The translations under genes and the position numbers were made by a program. Below, piece after piece: positions 1 to 6,348 of a stretch of 42,932 nucleotides of DNA (within the stretch, counting starts at the first letter, position 1; each line of letters starts with the position of its first letter). Below the pieces are notes generated by a model. The model saw only the letters and a list, made by a program, of their open reading frames with translations. It was not told the origin of the DNA and searched no databases. This DNA is from Deltaproteobacteria bacterium. GTDB lineage: Bacteria > Desulfobacterota > GWC2-55-46 > UBA9637. The stretch spans positions 1-42,932 of the forward strand of contig JAUYHF010000027.1 in assembly GCA_030690165.1 (NCBI GenBank). The letters run 5' to 3'.

Positions 1-54
1 CTTGACTATCCTTACTGCCTGTGCATAATTCTCTATTGTGGCTCTTTGAGTCAT
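1..54 (-). CDS. Start of a probable transposase/integrase gene (cut by window edge)
   Basis: Eighteen codons read leftward from an ATG at 54, preceded by a strong AGGAGG site about 8 bases upstream. The start reads MTQRATIENYAQAVRIVK, which resembles from memory the N-termini of DDE integrase-type IS transposases (ISNCY/IS481-like, where a YxxAVR..KRYQ stretch is common). Upstream lies a compact repeat-bearing terminus (114-162), as expected of an IS end. The family is a guess because only 18 residues are visible; the reading frame and ribosome site are seen directly. Confidence 0.45.
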   Translation of the reverse strand, partial: MTQRATIENYAQAVRIVK

Positions 55-113
55 GGGGTATCCTCCTTTTGTTTTGGTATTGGCTTACCATGGAGATACC
101 CCTTTCTTGCTTC

Positions 114-162
114 TGACACAAGAAATAATACATTACCGAAATGGCAGGTAATGTTTGACACA
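114..162. repeat. Putative IS terminus with direct and inverted repeats
   Basis: TGACACA occurs twice in the same orientation (114-120 and 156-162). Between them is a perfect inverted repeat, CATTACC (131-137) and GGTAATG (147-153), with a 9-base loop. It sits upstream of the leftward transposase-like start. I infer this is the end of an insertion sequence whose body lies beyond the left edge; the exact terminal base is not known. Confidence 0.45.
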
Positions 163-183
163 GCCAACTTTGTAGGCTATACT
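155..183 (+). promoter_or_regulatory. Sigma-70-like promoter for the DUF948/YtxH pair
   Basis: TTGACA (155-160), a 17-base spacer and TATACT (178-183) give a near-consensus promoter. An AGGAGGT ribosome site follows at 191-197 and the ATG is at 201. The -35 box lies in the putative IS terminus, so this may be a hybrid promoter made by the insertion. Confidence 0.7.
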
Positions 184-200
184 TTATTTCAGGAGGTCAT

Positions 201-578
201 ATGACATTTACAGTTACAATTGCTGAACTCTCTATCTTTCTTGCAGCCATAGCCTTTTTTATACTGGCAATATATCTTATTCCTCTGATTATTCAGCTTC
301 GCAATACTGCAAAAGCGGTTGAAGATTTTTCACAAAAGGGAAAAGAGGCAATGGAAGATATAAACCTGCTGGTCAAGAAGTTGAATGGTCCGGCTGAGGA
401 TATAGGCGGTGTAGTAAAAAAGGCTGCGGAGGTAGGGCTTAAGGCAGTGCATCTGACTGATATAGTGGTAAACCAGCTAAAAGGGCCTATAATCACAATC
501 TCAAGCATTATAGCCGGCATTGAGTTTGGTTTAAAACATTTCAAAAAAAAGGAGGGTGATAAAGATGTCAGAGAATAA
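201..578 (+). CDS. DUF948 family membrane-anchored protein
   Basis: A 125-aa protein with one N-terminal transmembrane segment (about residues 8-32). An amphipathic, probably coiled-coil region rich in Lys, Glu and Val follows (about 35-90), then a Lys-rich tail. This is the usual build of DUF948 proteins, small envelope proteins of unknown function resembling a chemotaxis-receptor stalk. The start is fixed by an AGGAGGT site 3 bases before the ATG. The 3' end overlaps the next gene by 14 bases. DUF948 and YtxH genes often occur together, possibly as envelope-stress or cell-surface proteins, but no activity can be read from the sequence. Confidence 0.8.
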   Translation: MTFTVTIAELSIFLAAIAFFILAIYLIPLIIQLRNTAKAVEDFSQKGKEAMEDINLLVKKLNGPAEDIGGVVKKAAEVGLKAVHLTDIVVNQLKGPIITISSIIAGIEFGLKHFKKKEGDKDVRE

Positions 579-879
579 CGGCAACACAATGGGTATGATG
601 TTTGCTTTTCTGGTCGGAGGGCTTATCGGCGCAGGTCTTGCCCTGCTCTATGCCCCGACGTCAGGGGAAGAGACAAGAAGGCGGTTAAGGGAGCAGGCGG
701 CTCAGAAGGGCGATGAATTAAAACAGGGTTATGCGACAGTAATAGATACCGTAGAAGAAGGGGTGGGCAAGGTTAAAGAAATTATTGAAGATAGAAAGAA
801 TGAGGTTGCAGCCGCTTACCAGACAGGTAAAGAGGCATATCAGAGAGAAAAGGCAAAATATACAAAGGAGACCGCCTGA
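565..879 (+). CDS. YtxH domain-containing protein
   Basis: A 104-aa protein. Residues about 8-30 form a Gly-rich transmembrane helix followed by the YtxH signature LYAPTSGEETRR. The rest is a charged amphipathic helix. YtxH proteins are small stress-associated membrane proteins of unknown mechanism. I start at the ATG at 565, not the GTG at 556, because GGAGGG (551-556) is then correctly spaced. The gene overlaps the DUF948 gene by 14 bases, so the two are co-transcribed and probably coupled. Confidence 0.85.
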   Translation: MSENNGNTMGMMFAFLVGGLIGAGLALLYAPTSGEETRRRLREQAAQKGDELKQGYATVIDTVEEGVGKVKEIIEDRKNEVAAAYQTGKEAYQREKAKYTKETA

Positions 880-884
880 ATCAC

Positions 885-934
885 AACAACCCCCTTTGAT
901 TCCCCCTTAACAAAGGGGGATTAAGGGGGTTGTT
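885..934. repeat. GC-rich palindrome between convergent genes, possible bidirectional terminator
   Basis: AACAACCCCCTT... (from 885) pairs with ...AAGGGGGTTGTT (to 934), giving a long, nearly perfect hairpin of alternating C-runs and A/T bases. It lies between the ends of the YtxH gene (plus) and the XRE gene (minus). Palindromes of this type recur in many genomes of this kind, so it may be a dispersed repeat that also stops transcription. Confidence 0.6.
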
Positions 935-989
935 CCCGCATCACTTATCCCGAATTATTTATTCTCCCCTTTTAGTAGTTCAATGACGG

Positions 990-1361
990 CTATCGCCCTT
1001 TTTCTTTAGCCCTTATCCCTATCTCGGCCATGAGAAGCACCTTATAATGTTCCACCGCATTATTCGGAAGCTTGTCGAGCAGGGCAATTATCTCATCATA
1101 AATATGGCTTCTTTTCCCGTATGTTGCAGGAGGTTCAGCAACATAGTTTCGGACACCTTTCTCTTCAAACAACTGTGAGATATGGATGTCCAAGGCCTTC
1201 GTAATCTTTGCCAGAGACTTTTTAGTATAACCCCTTTTCCCATTTTCCAGAAAGTTTATATAACCCTGAGTTAAATCACACCTTAAGGCTAACTCTTCCT
1301 GTGTAAGTTTTAAACTCTCCCTTATTCGTCTTATGTTATCTCCAACGACATTATTTTTCAT
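990..1361 (-). CDS. XRE-family helix-turn-helix transcriptional regulator
   Basis: A 123-aa protein. Residues about 8-66 form an HTH_3 (Cro/C1) domain with the typical RIRESLKLTQEELA...GYINFLENGKR pattern. The C-terminal 55 residues are unassigned and probably mediate dimerisation. It is divergent from the response-regulator gene across a 104-bp AT-rich region containing two TATAATAA direct repeats 13 bases apart (1372-1379, 1385-1392). These repeats could be operator half-sites, so autoregulation is plausible but unproven. No Shine-Dalgarno sequence is visible before the ATG. The regulated target cannot be named. Confidence 0.85.
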   Translation of the reverse strand: MKNNVVGDNIRRIRESLKLTQEELALRCDLTQGYINFLENGKRGYTKKSLAKITKALDIHISQLFEEKGVRNYVAEPPATYGKRSHIYDEIIALLDKLPNNAVEHYKVLLMAEIGIRAKEKGR

Positions 1362-1427
1362 TTTAAAATACTATAATAAGCCGTTATAATAAACAAATAC
1401 TATGAGTCATTTTGAGTTATTTTTAGC

Positions 1428-1456
1428 TTGACATAAATAACCAGTAGTTATATGTT
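1428..1456 (+). promoter_or_regulatory. Promoter of the response regulator, giving a nearly leaderless transcript
   Basis: TTGACA (1428-1433), an exact 17-base spacer and TATGTT (1451-1456). Transcription should begin near 1463, only about 3 bases before the ATG at 1466, and no Shine-Dalgarno sequence is present. Confidence 0.6.
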
Positions 1457-1465
1457 ACTGCCGCT

Positions 1466-1861
1466 ATGACCAAAAAGAGACTTCTTATTGTTGATGATGA
1501 GCGAGCTGTAAGATTGCTATTGGCCGAGATATTGTCATGGGCAGACTATGCTGTTGACCTGGCTGAGCATGGGAAACATGCGCTGCAAATGCTTCGCAGG
1601 AACAGCTATGACCTGATAATCACGGATGTGAATATGCCGGAAATGGACGGCATAAGTTTTTACCGCGCAATCAAAGAGGATCTGCCTGAGCTAAAGGATA
1701 GGGTATTATTCCTGACCGGCAATCCAACGGATGAGACAATATCATTTTTTAAAGAAAATAACTGCAAATACATGACAAAACCATTTAATGGGTTGGATTT
1801 GCTGGACCAGATAGAAGGTATAATAAAGAGGGCGGGCAGGAAGTCAAAGATTCACCTTTAA
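1466..1861 (+). CDS. Single-domain response regulator (CheY-like receiver)
   Basis: A 131-aa protein that is only a receiver domain. It has the acidic pair at D10/D11, the phospho-acceptor D54 (ITDVNMPEMDG), the switch T84 (LTGN) and K105 (TKPF). With no output domain it must act by protein contact or in a phosphorelay. No histidine kinase lies nearby. The promoter is almost flush with the start codon. Its last 18 bases overlap the end of the convergent apbE gene, an unusually tight tail-to-tail arrangement. Confidence 0.9.
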   Translation: MTKKRLLIVDDERAVRLLLAEILSWADYAVDLAEHGKHALQMLRRNSYDLIITDVNMPEMDGISFYRAIKEDLPELKDRVLFLTGNPTDETISFFKENNCKYMTKPFNGLDLLDQIEGIIKRAGRKSKIHL

Positions 1862-2851
1862 TCCGGAGGATACTGTTATCTTTCCATCCGCGCTGATTAT
1901 TAATCCTTCCACATCAGGCAGTTCCTCAATCAGCTTCATGCCATCTATAGGCCCCATAACAAATACTGCTGTTGATAAGGCGTCTGCAAAGGTCGGGTTT
2001 TTCGCCGCTATTGTTACAGCCATAGATTTATCAGCCGGAAAACCTGTGGAGGGGTCCATGATGTGATGATATCTTTTCCCATCCTTTATAAAAAACCTCT
2101 CATAATCTCCTGACGAGGCAATTGCGGCATTAGAAATTTTTAGAGTTCCAATCATTTTATCTTTGTTGCGCGGGTCCTGAATACCGATAAGCCGCGGAGA
2201 GACATCTGTCTCATTAAATACCACCATATCTCCGCCTGCATGGATAATGCCTTTTTTAACACCGTTTTTATTTAATACAGCTGCTGCCCTGCCGACAATG
2301 TACCCTTTCGCAACACCGCCAAGGTTTATCTTCATGCCTTCTTTTGCCAGTTTGACAGCGCTGTGTTCTTTATCAAGAATTATCTGCCTGTAATCTACAA
2401 GCTGGAGAATTGTTTTAACCTCTTCTTTGGAAGGCGGACTCATGGCCCCTTTATCGTCTTTGGTAAAATGCCAGGCCTTCCCAAGAGCGCCCATTGTTAC
2501 ATCAAATGCGCCGCTGCTCAAACGAGAAACCTCTAAAGCCGCCTCTATTACCTCAAAAGTTTCAATAGAAACATGCGCTGCCTCTTTTCCCGCAGCCGCA
2601 TTTATCCTTCCTACATCGCTGTCCTCTTTGTAGTGACTCATTAGACCTTCGAGTCTTTTAATCTCAGCAAATGCAGTCTCTGCCGCCGCATTCAGCCTTG
2701 TCTCATCGTCTCCAATAATGCTAATCTCTACAACAGTCCCCATGAGGATCCGGCTATATTTTATCTCAAGGGGCTTTTTGTTATAAACGGATAATGCGAT
2801 GATTGAAAGGACAAGGATGATTGCCGCAATTGCAACTGTGGTTGGTTTCAA
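1844..2851 (-). CDS. apbE: FAD:protein FMN transferase (ApbE family)
   Basis: A 335-aa protein that attaches FMN covalently to Thr/Ser of redox proteins such as NqrB/RnfG-type subunits, using FAD and Mg2+ at the periplasmic face. It has an N-terminal membrane anchor (about residues 5-23, no lipobox Cys). The ApbE motifs are GGVAKGY (178-184), HAGGD (204-208), HHIMDP (262-267) and DALSTA (290-295). Length matches the family. The start is a TTG overlapping the stop of the dksA-like gene by 4 bases (TTGA), with GAGGAAG upstream, which points to translational coupling. No flavin-accepting partner is encoded in the window. Confidence 0.92.
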   Translation of the reverse strand: MKPTTVAIAAIILVLSIIALSVYNKKPLEIKYSRILMGTVVEISIIGDDETRLNAAAETAFAEIKRLEGLMSHYKEDSDVGRINAAAGKEAAHVSIETFEVIEAALEVSRLSSGAFDVTMGALGKAWHFTKDDKGAMSPPSKEEVKTILQLVDYRQIILDKEHSAVKLAKEGMKINLGGVAKGYIVGRAAAVLNKNGVKKGIIHAGGDMVVFNETDVSPRLIGIQDPRNKDKMIGTLKISNAAIASSGDYERFFIKDGKRYHHIMDPSTGFPADKSMAVTIAAKNPTFADALSTAVFVMGPIDGMKLIEELPDVEGLIISADGKITVSSGLKVNL

Positions 2852-3468
2852 AACTCTTCTTCCTCAGCCTCTGTCTTTTCCAGTATAGCCAGCCCGGGTT
2901 CTTCCTCATAACGTCTTTTGGCGCCTTTTTCTTTTTCGTCCTTTAATTTACAGTCTATGCAAACCTTTGTAAACGGCATGGCCATAAGCCTTGCCTCCCC
3001 TATCGGCTCGCCGCACTCGTCACAAACCCCGTAAGTTTTATTTTTAACCCTCTCAATGGCCTCTTCCGTCTCAGCCAGTTTTTCTCTGTCCCTGTCGCCA
3101 AGCATGAGGGTTAACTCCCTCTCCCCCTCGCTACTTGCAATGTCATAAATATCCCCGATCTCAAATTTGAGAGAATTGCTTTCATTCTTTACCTTTTCAG
3201 CCACATCTGCCAGAAGATCCGACTTGACCTTGAGTAGTTTTTTAATCATCACTTTTTTAAAAGAGTCTTTCGACCTGGGTTTCCCAGTTTTTGGGGCAGC
3301 CCATGCGCCAAGATTCTTACTCGATTTTTTTACGCCCGCTTTTTGTTTGACTGGTTTAACCTTAGCCTTTTTTATTTTTGCGGGCTGTGCCATGGAAGCC
3401 GCTGTCTTTTGTTTTCTTACAGCCTTCTTTGCCTTTGTCTTTAGTTTGTTTTTCTTAGAGTTCGCCAT
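2848..3468 (-). CDS. DksA/TraR-type C4 zinc-finger protein with long Lys-rich N-terminus
   Basis: A 206-aa protein. Residues 1-65 are extremely rich in Lys, Ala and Pro. Residues 70-145 form the DksA-like coiled-coil region, and the zinc finger uses C149, C152, C170 and C173 (CDECGEPIGEARL...CIDC). An acidic tail ends in EEEEF. DksA-type proteins bind the RNA polymerase secondary channel and tune transcription with ppGpp. The basic N-terminal extension is not typical of DksA and could bind nucleic acid. It is first in a two-gene unit with apbE and has its own consensus promoter. No Shine-Dalgarno site is visible. Confidence 0.85.
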   Translation of the reverse strand: MANSKKNKLKTKAKKAVRKQKTAASMAQPAKIKKAKVKPVKQKAGVKKSSKNLGAWAAPKTGKPRSKDSFKKVMIKKLLKVKSDLLADVAEKVKNESNSLKFEIGDIYDIASSEGERELTLMLGDRDREKLAETEEAIERVKNKTYGVCDECGEPIGEARLMAMPFTKVCIDCKLKDEKEKGAKRRYEEEPGLAILEKTEAEEEEF

Positions 3469-3480
3469 AATGGGTTATGT

Positions 3481-3508
3481 AATATACACGAAAATTTTTA
3501 ATTGTCAA
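3481..3508 (-). promoter_or_regulatory. Promoter of the dksA-like gene, nearly leaderless
   Basis: On the minus strand TTGACA (3508-3503) is followed after 16 bases by TATATT (3486-3481). The expected start near 3474 leaves a leader of about 6 bases before the ATG at 3468, with no ribosome site. The -35 box is part of an ATTG/CAAT-rich repeat (3495-3525). Confidence 0.6.
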
Positions 3509-3527
3509 TTGAAAATTGAAAATTTCC

Positions 3528-3549
3528 GGGCGAACACATGAGTTAGCCC
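3528..3549. repeat. Small GGGCGAAC...GTTAGCCC hairpin
   Basis: GGGCGAAC (3528-3535) and GTTAGCCC (3542-3549) pair at 7 of 8 positions. It resembles the dispersed GGGCGAACAC-type intergenic hairpins known from many genomes. It lies just after the stop of the TPR/GHL13 gene and may act as its terminator. Confidence 0.4.
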
Positions 3550-3573
3550 CTACACAGAAAATAATGCGGGGGT

Positions 3574-5208
3574 TTACCTCAATAATTGTGTGATTTTCTT
3601 TCGGTCAGCTAATTCCCCAAATGGGAAATCTCTCCTGTAAGGCGCCACAGCAATGCTTATATTATCAACCTCTTTCAGCTTTCTTAAAAGGCCTATCACC
3701 TCCTGTTCCGGCAACGGCTGCGAGGTGTTCCAGTTAATCGTCTGAAGTTTCATAAGAACCTTTTGCGGCTCGGAAACCTTCCTGACAGCCTCATTTGCCA
3801 TCTTTTCTATCAGGCCGTGTATTTCATAAGGCTCTTTTTTTAACTCTCCCTGCATCTGCCGGTGATATGCCATTATTGCATAATAATCAAAATCCAGCTT
3901 TACAGCCTCGTCAAGACTCTGGGAAAGCCACGCCATCGCATAAGGGGGATTTGAAACGCTTTCATACATCAGATTTATTGCAAATTTTACATCCGGCCTT
4001 TTGTTTTTTACAGCAGCCCTAATCCTTTTTGCAACATGGAGCAGCCTTTTATTTTTCCATGCCGCCCATCTCCAGAATTCATCGGTATAGCCGGCAGTAT
4101 ATCCTCCACCGCCGTTTTCCGACACATTGCTGTATAATTCATCTGCTGCAAACCTCCTGCCATTATCCTTTTCAAACATCCTCTCCGCATAAGGCCCAAA
4201 GCCCTCGTTATGTTTTAAAACAAGGTCATCCTGAAAGAGCACACCATCAACAGGATATTCTGCAAGGTCGCTAAAGAGCCTTTCCAGATGGTAAACAGCC
4301 CTTTCGTTAAAAAGGTCAAGCCCTCTGCATGGGATAATACCTTTTGTATGAAAGTCATACTCCTTGCAATGAAGGTCTTTTCTATCTTCCAATCCATAGT
4401 CAGCATATTTTGTCGTCATCCACGCAAACACCTTCAACCCCTTTTTATGCGCCATATCAAGAACAGCGCCTAATATATCCTCAATTACAGGAGACTCTTT
4501 GGTTTTAAAATAGACCCCCGACCTATCCTGCGGATGGGTGCCCCGGTTTTTTGGCTTTATAATAAATGGATAAAACCGGTCTCCGTTGTTATGGAAAACC
4601 CTCAGGATGATAGTATCTATGCCGGCAGCCTTCAAACTATCTATCTCGCTGTCAACCTCTTTATAATCCTTTCCTTCAAAAAGGGCAACCTGAACAGCCC
4701 TGATTGCCCTTTCCTCTTGATGTAAAGACGCAGAAGGAATTTTTATTATCGGAAGTTTCGGGATAGAAAAAAGGGCAGCCTCTTTTAACCTGGTTTTGGC
4801 AATCCCCAACTTTAACAATGCTTCTTCTTTAAGTTCATTAGCAGGGAAATTTTTAATGAACTGCTCAAATTGGTTTTTAGCCTCTTTGTACAGGGATGCT
4901 TTCAGATACGCATCGCCAATCATATATTGAGCCTGCGGGGTAACGGGGCTTCCGGGAAAATATTCTATCACCCTGCCGAACTCCCTTGCACTAACAGCAT
5001 AATGTCCCTGCTTATAGAGAAACATGGCGTAATTGAACTGGTCTTTGTCGGTTAGAAAAGGGCGGGATTCTTGGGCGGTAACTACAGGGAACAGGGACCA
5101 GGGGTCAGGGATCAGCAGGAAAAAAAACAAAAAAATCCCTTTTATGGCATTAGACCATCCTGACCCCAGACCCCAGACCCCTGGTCCCTGTATTTTAAAA
5201 TAACACAT
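3574..5208 (-). CDS. TPR repeat + GHL13/PgaB C-terminal-like glycoside hydrolase
   Basis: A 544-aa exported protein. Residues about 24-45 are a hydrophobic signal segment, 50-150 are tetratricopeptide repeats of the BamD/YbgF type, and 165-540 match the glycoside-hydrolase-like domain found at the C-terminus of PgaB (GHL13). The latter has a barrel core with the acidic motif LFQDD in the catalytic region. In PgaB this domain cleaves partially deacetylated poly-beta-1,6-GlcNAc; here the deacetylase domain is replaced by TPRs. The role is probably exopolysaccharide processing or export in the periplasm. The ATG at 5208 has AAGGAG 8 bases upstream. That ribosome site lies inside a copy of the radA 3' end, and the signal-peptide codons lie inside an inverted repeat. 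Confidence 0.82.
   Translation of the reverse strand: MCYFKIQGPGVWGLGSGWSNAIKGIFLFFFLLIPDPWSLFPVVTAQESRPFLTDKDQFNYAMFLYKQGHYAVSAREFGRVIEYFPGSPVTPQAQYMIGDAYLKASLYKEAKNQFEQFIKNFPANELKEEALLKLGIAKTRLKEAALFSIPKLPIIKIPSASLHQEERAIRAVQVALFEGKDYKEVDSEIDSLKAAGIDTIILRVFHNNGDRFYPFIIKPKNRGTHPQDRSGVYFKTKESPVIEDILGAVLDMAHKKGLKVFAWMTTKYADYGLEDRKDLHCKEYDFHTKGIIPCRGLDLFNERAVYHLERLFSDLAEYPVDGVLFQDDLVLKHNEGFGPYAERMFEKDNGRRFAADELYSNVSENGGGGYTAGYTDEFWRWAAWKNKRLLHVAKRIRAAVKNKRPDVKFAINLMYESVSNPPYAMAWLSQSLDEAVKLDFDYYAIMAYHRQMQGELKKEPYEIHGLIEKMANEAVRKVSEPQKVLMKLQTINWNTSQPLPEQEVIGLLRKLKEVDNISIAVAPYRRDFPFGELADRKKITQLLR
5091..5190. repeat. Inverted repeat of the CAGGGACCAGGGGTC type inside a coding start
   Basis: CAGGGACCAGGGGTC near 5091 is matched by its exact reverse complement, GACCCCTGGTCCCTG, near 5176-5190. 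Related GGGTC/GGATC repeats lie between the arms. This repeat family is normally intergenic; here it is translated as residues about 6-40 of the TPR/GHL13 protein. Confidence 0.6.
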
Positions 5209-5302
5209 CCATCATCTCCTTAACCTGGCTGGAATCAGGAATCAACCGTTTTTTGAGGACGGCCTCATAGTGCGTCAATATATCATTCGGGATAAGAAGC
5301 AT
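5195..5302 (-). pseudogene. N-terminal remnant of an integron-type tyrosine integrase fused to a copy of the radA tail
   Basis: A 35-codon frame from an ATG at 5302. Residues 1-26 (MLLIPNDILTHYEAVLKKR... then IPDSSQ) resemble the N-terminus of environmental integron integrases, where EAVLKKR.IPDSS precedes a KWLRYYLDFC stretch. Residues 27-35 (VKEMMDVLF) are exactly the last residues of RadA, so the frame switches at the boundary of the 29-bp repeat. The catalytic R-H-R-Y domain is absent and no integrase can be made. The orientation, divergent from the cassettes, is that of intI next to attI. The integrase assignment rests on remembered family similarity over 26 residues. Confidence 0.6.
5197..5225. 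repeat. Left copy of the 29-bp direct repeat (radA 3' end)
   Basis: Identical to 7511-7539 at 28 of 29 positions; the one difference (5204 against 7518) is a silent Val codon change in the RadA frame. It carries the Shine-Dalgarno site and ATG of the TPR/GHL13 gene. Confidence 0.85.
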
Positions 5303-5313
5303 GCGATGTTGAG

Positions 5314-5464
5314 CAGAAAACTGTCCAATATGTAAAATGGAATGTTATCCAACTGCATAACTATAATCAAAATAGATAGTTGGGTCAACTTGAATTTATA
5401 TTTTTATTGAACTGCTCGTAAAATTCTGATAAAGTCCAGAAAACTGCTCAATATATTGTTATGC
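5314..5464 (+). other. attI-like region with paired 19-bp repeats and promoter
   Basis: CAGAAAACTG-TC-CAATATG (5314-5332) recurs as CAGAAAACTG-CT-CAATATA (5437-5455), 16 of 19 matching and directly repeated. These could be integrase-binding repeats of an attI site. A GTT-type crossover core (GTTATGC, 5458-5464) abuts the first cassette. A cassette promoter is possible: TTGAAC (5407-5412), 17 bases, TAAAGT (5430-5435). The region between the integrase remnant and the first cassette has the length expected of attI. The assignment is by position and repeats, not by match to a known attI. Confidence 0.5.
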
Positions 5465-5479
5465 CCATCATGATGAAAT

Positions 5480-6133
5480 ATGAAATTTGAATTCTCACCA
5501 AAGGGTGTCCGCGCCTCCGATGAAGAAATGTTGGCGGATATAGTCAGCGTTGCGAAGGCGCTCGGCCGGGATACATTGGCCTATAACGAGTATTCTGATG
5601 CTGGTAAATATGGAGCAGACACCGTACGCCGTCGCTTTGGCTCTTGGAATAACGCCATAAAACGCGCGGGCTTGAAAATACTCAAGATTCATGGCATCCC
5701 CGATGAGCAGCTTTTTGAGAACCTTCAAGAAATCTGGATTCGGCTTGGGCGCCAACCGTCGCGTGATGCGCTGAAACGAAGCAACTCAAAATTTGGAAGC
5801 GCTACATACGAGGCTCGGTTTGGCACCTGGAACAAGGCACTGATGGCATTTGTTGCCTGGGCCAATAAGGATGGAGCCAAAATGCCTGCACACCAATCAA
5901 GGGATAGAACACCACAAGCCGCTCCTCGTTCTATAAATCTAAGACTCAGGTTCCTCGTCATGAAGCGAGATGACTTTAAATGCCAATCCTGTGGACACAG
6001 TCCTGCTACCCATCCAAACACGGTTCTTCATATTGATCATATTCAGCCTTGGTCAAAGGGCGGGAGCACCGATCTGAAAAATCTACAGACGCTTTGCTCT
6101 AACTGCAATCTAGGAAAAGGGGACGTTATTTGA
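5480..6133 (+). CDS. HNH endonuclease with two homing-endonuclease-associated repeats (integron cassette)
   Basis: A 217-aa protein. Two HNH-associated repeats of about 50 residues (15-64 and 76-125) each end in RFG-S/T-WN-N/K-A. These helical repeats are thought to bind DNA. The C-terminal HNH nuclease has zinc ligands C168, C171, C206 and C209, the HIDH active-site motif (184-187) and the NLQTLCSNC stretch. It probably makes site- or structure-specific DNA cuts; defence and homing are both possible. It is followed 13 bases after the stop by an attC-like palindrome and so reads as the first cassette of the array. The ATG at 5480 is the only sensible start and lacks a strong Shine-Dalgarno site. 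No partner methylase is present. Confidence 0.85.
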   Translation: MKFEFSPKGVRASDEEMLADIVSVAKALGRDTLAYNEYSDAGKYGADTVRRRFGSWNNAIKRAGLKILKIHGIPDEQLFENLQEIWIRLGRQPSRDALKRSNSKFGSATYEARFGTWNKALMAFVAWANKDGAKMPAHQSRDRTPQAAPRSINLRLRFLVMKRDDFKCQSCGHSPATHPNTVLHIDHIQPWSKGGSTDLKNLQTLCSNCNLGKGDVI

Positions 6134-6146
6134 TGACGCTCCTAGG

Positions 6147-6224
6147 ACATAACCATCGGATAGAGCCGCCGGGCGCTCTGGCGGAAATCTTTATAGCGCC
6201 CGCGGCTCATCCCCTGCGTTGGGC
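6147..6224 (+). other. attC recombination site 1 (after the HNH cassette)
   Basis: A 78-bp imperfect palindrome. The left core is ACATAAC (6147-6153, one base off RYYYAAC) and the right core is GTTGGGC (6218-6224, a perfect GTTRRRY). Inner arms GGATAGAGCCGC and GCGGCTCATCC pair with one bulged A. The central AGCCGCCGGGCGCT (from 6164) pairs with AGCGCCCGCGGCT (6194-6206) with one extra base. Unpaired extra bases on one arm are typical of attC. Confidence 0.75.
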
Positions 6225-6348
6225 GCCAGCGGTAACCACAGGATTCGAAGTTTTGCCAGTGGGAACAAAAAATCCCTTGTCGGAGGTCTGTGCATCCTAG
6301 CTAAAGTATTATTTCAGTAAAGCTTGAATCGAAGAATAGGAGAAGCTA

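Noticed and set aside
6225-6348. Possible yybP-ykoY manganese riboswitch before the terC gene
   Set aside because: Alx/TerC-type genes often carry this element, but I see none of its conserved stem and loop sequences here; the region begins with the attC end.
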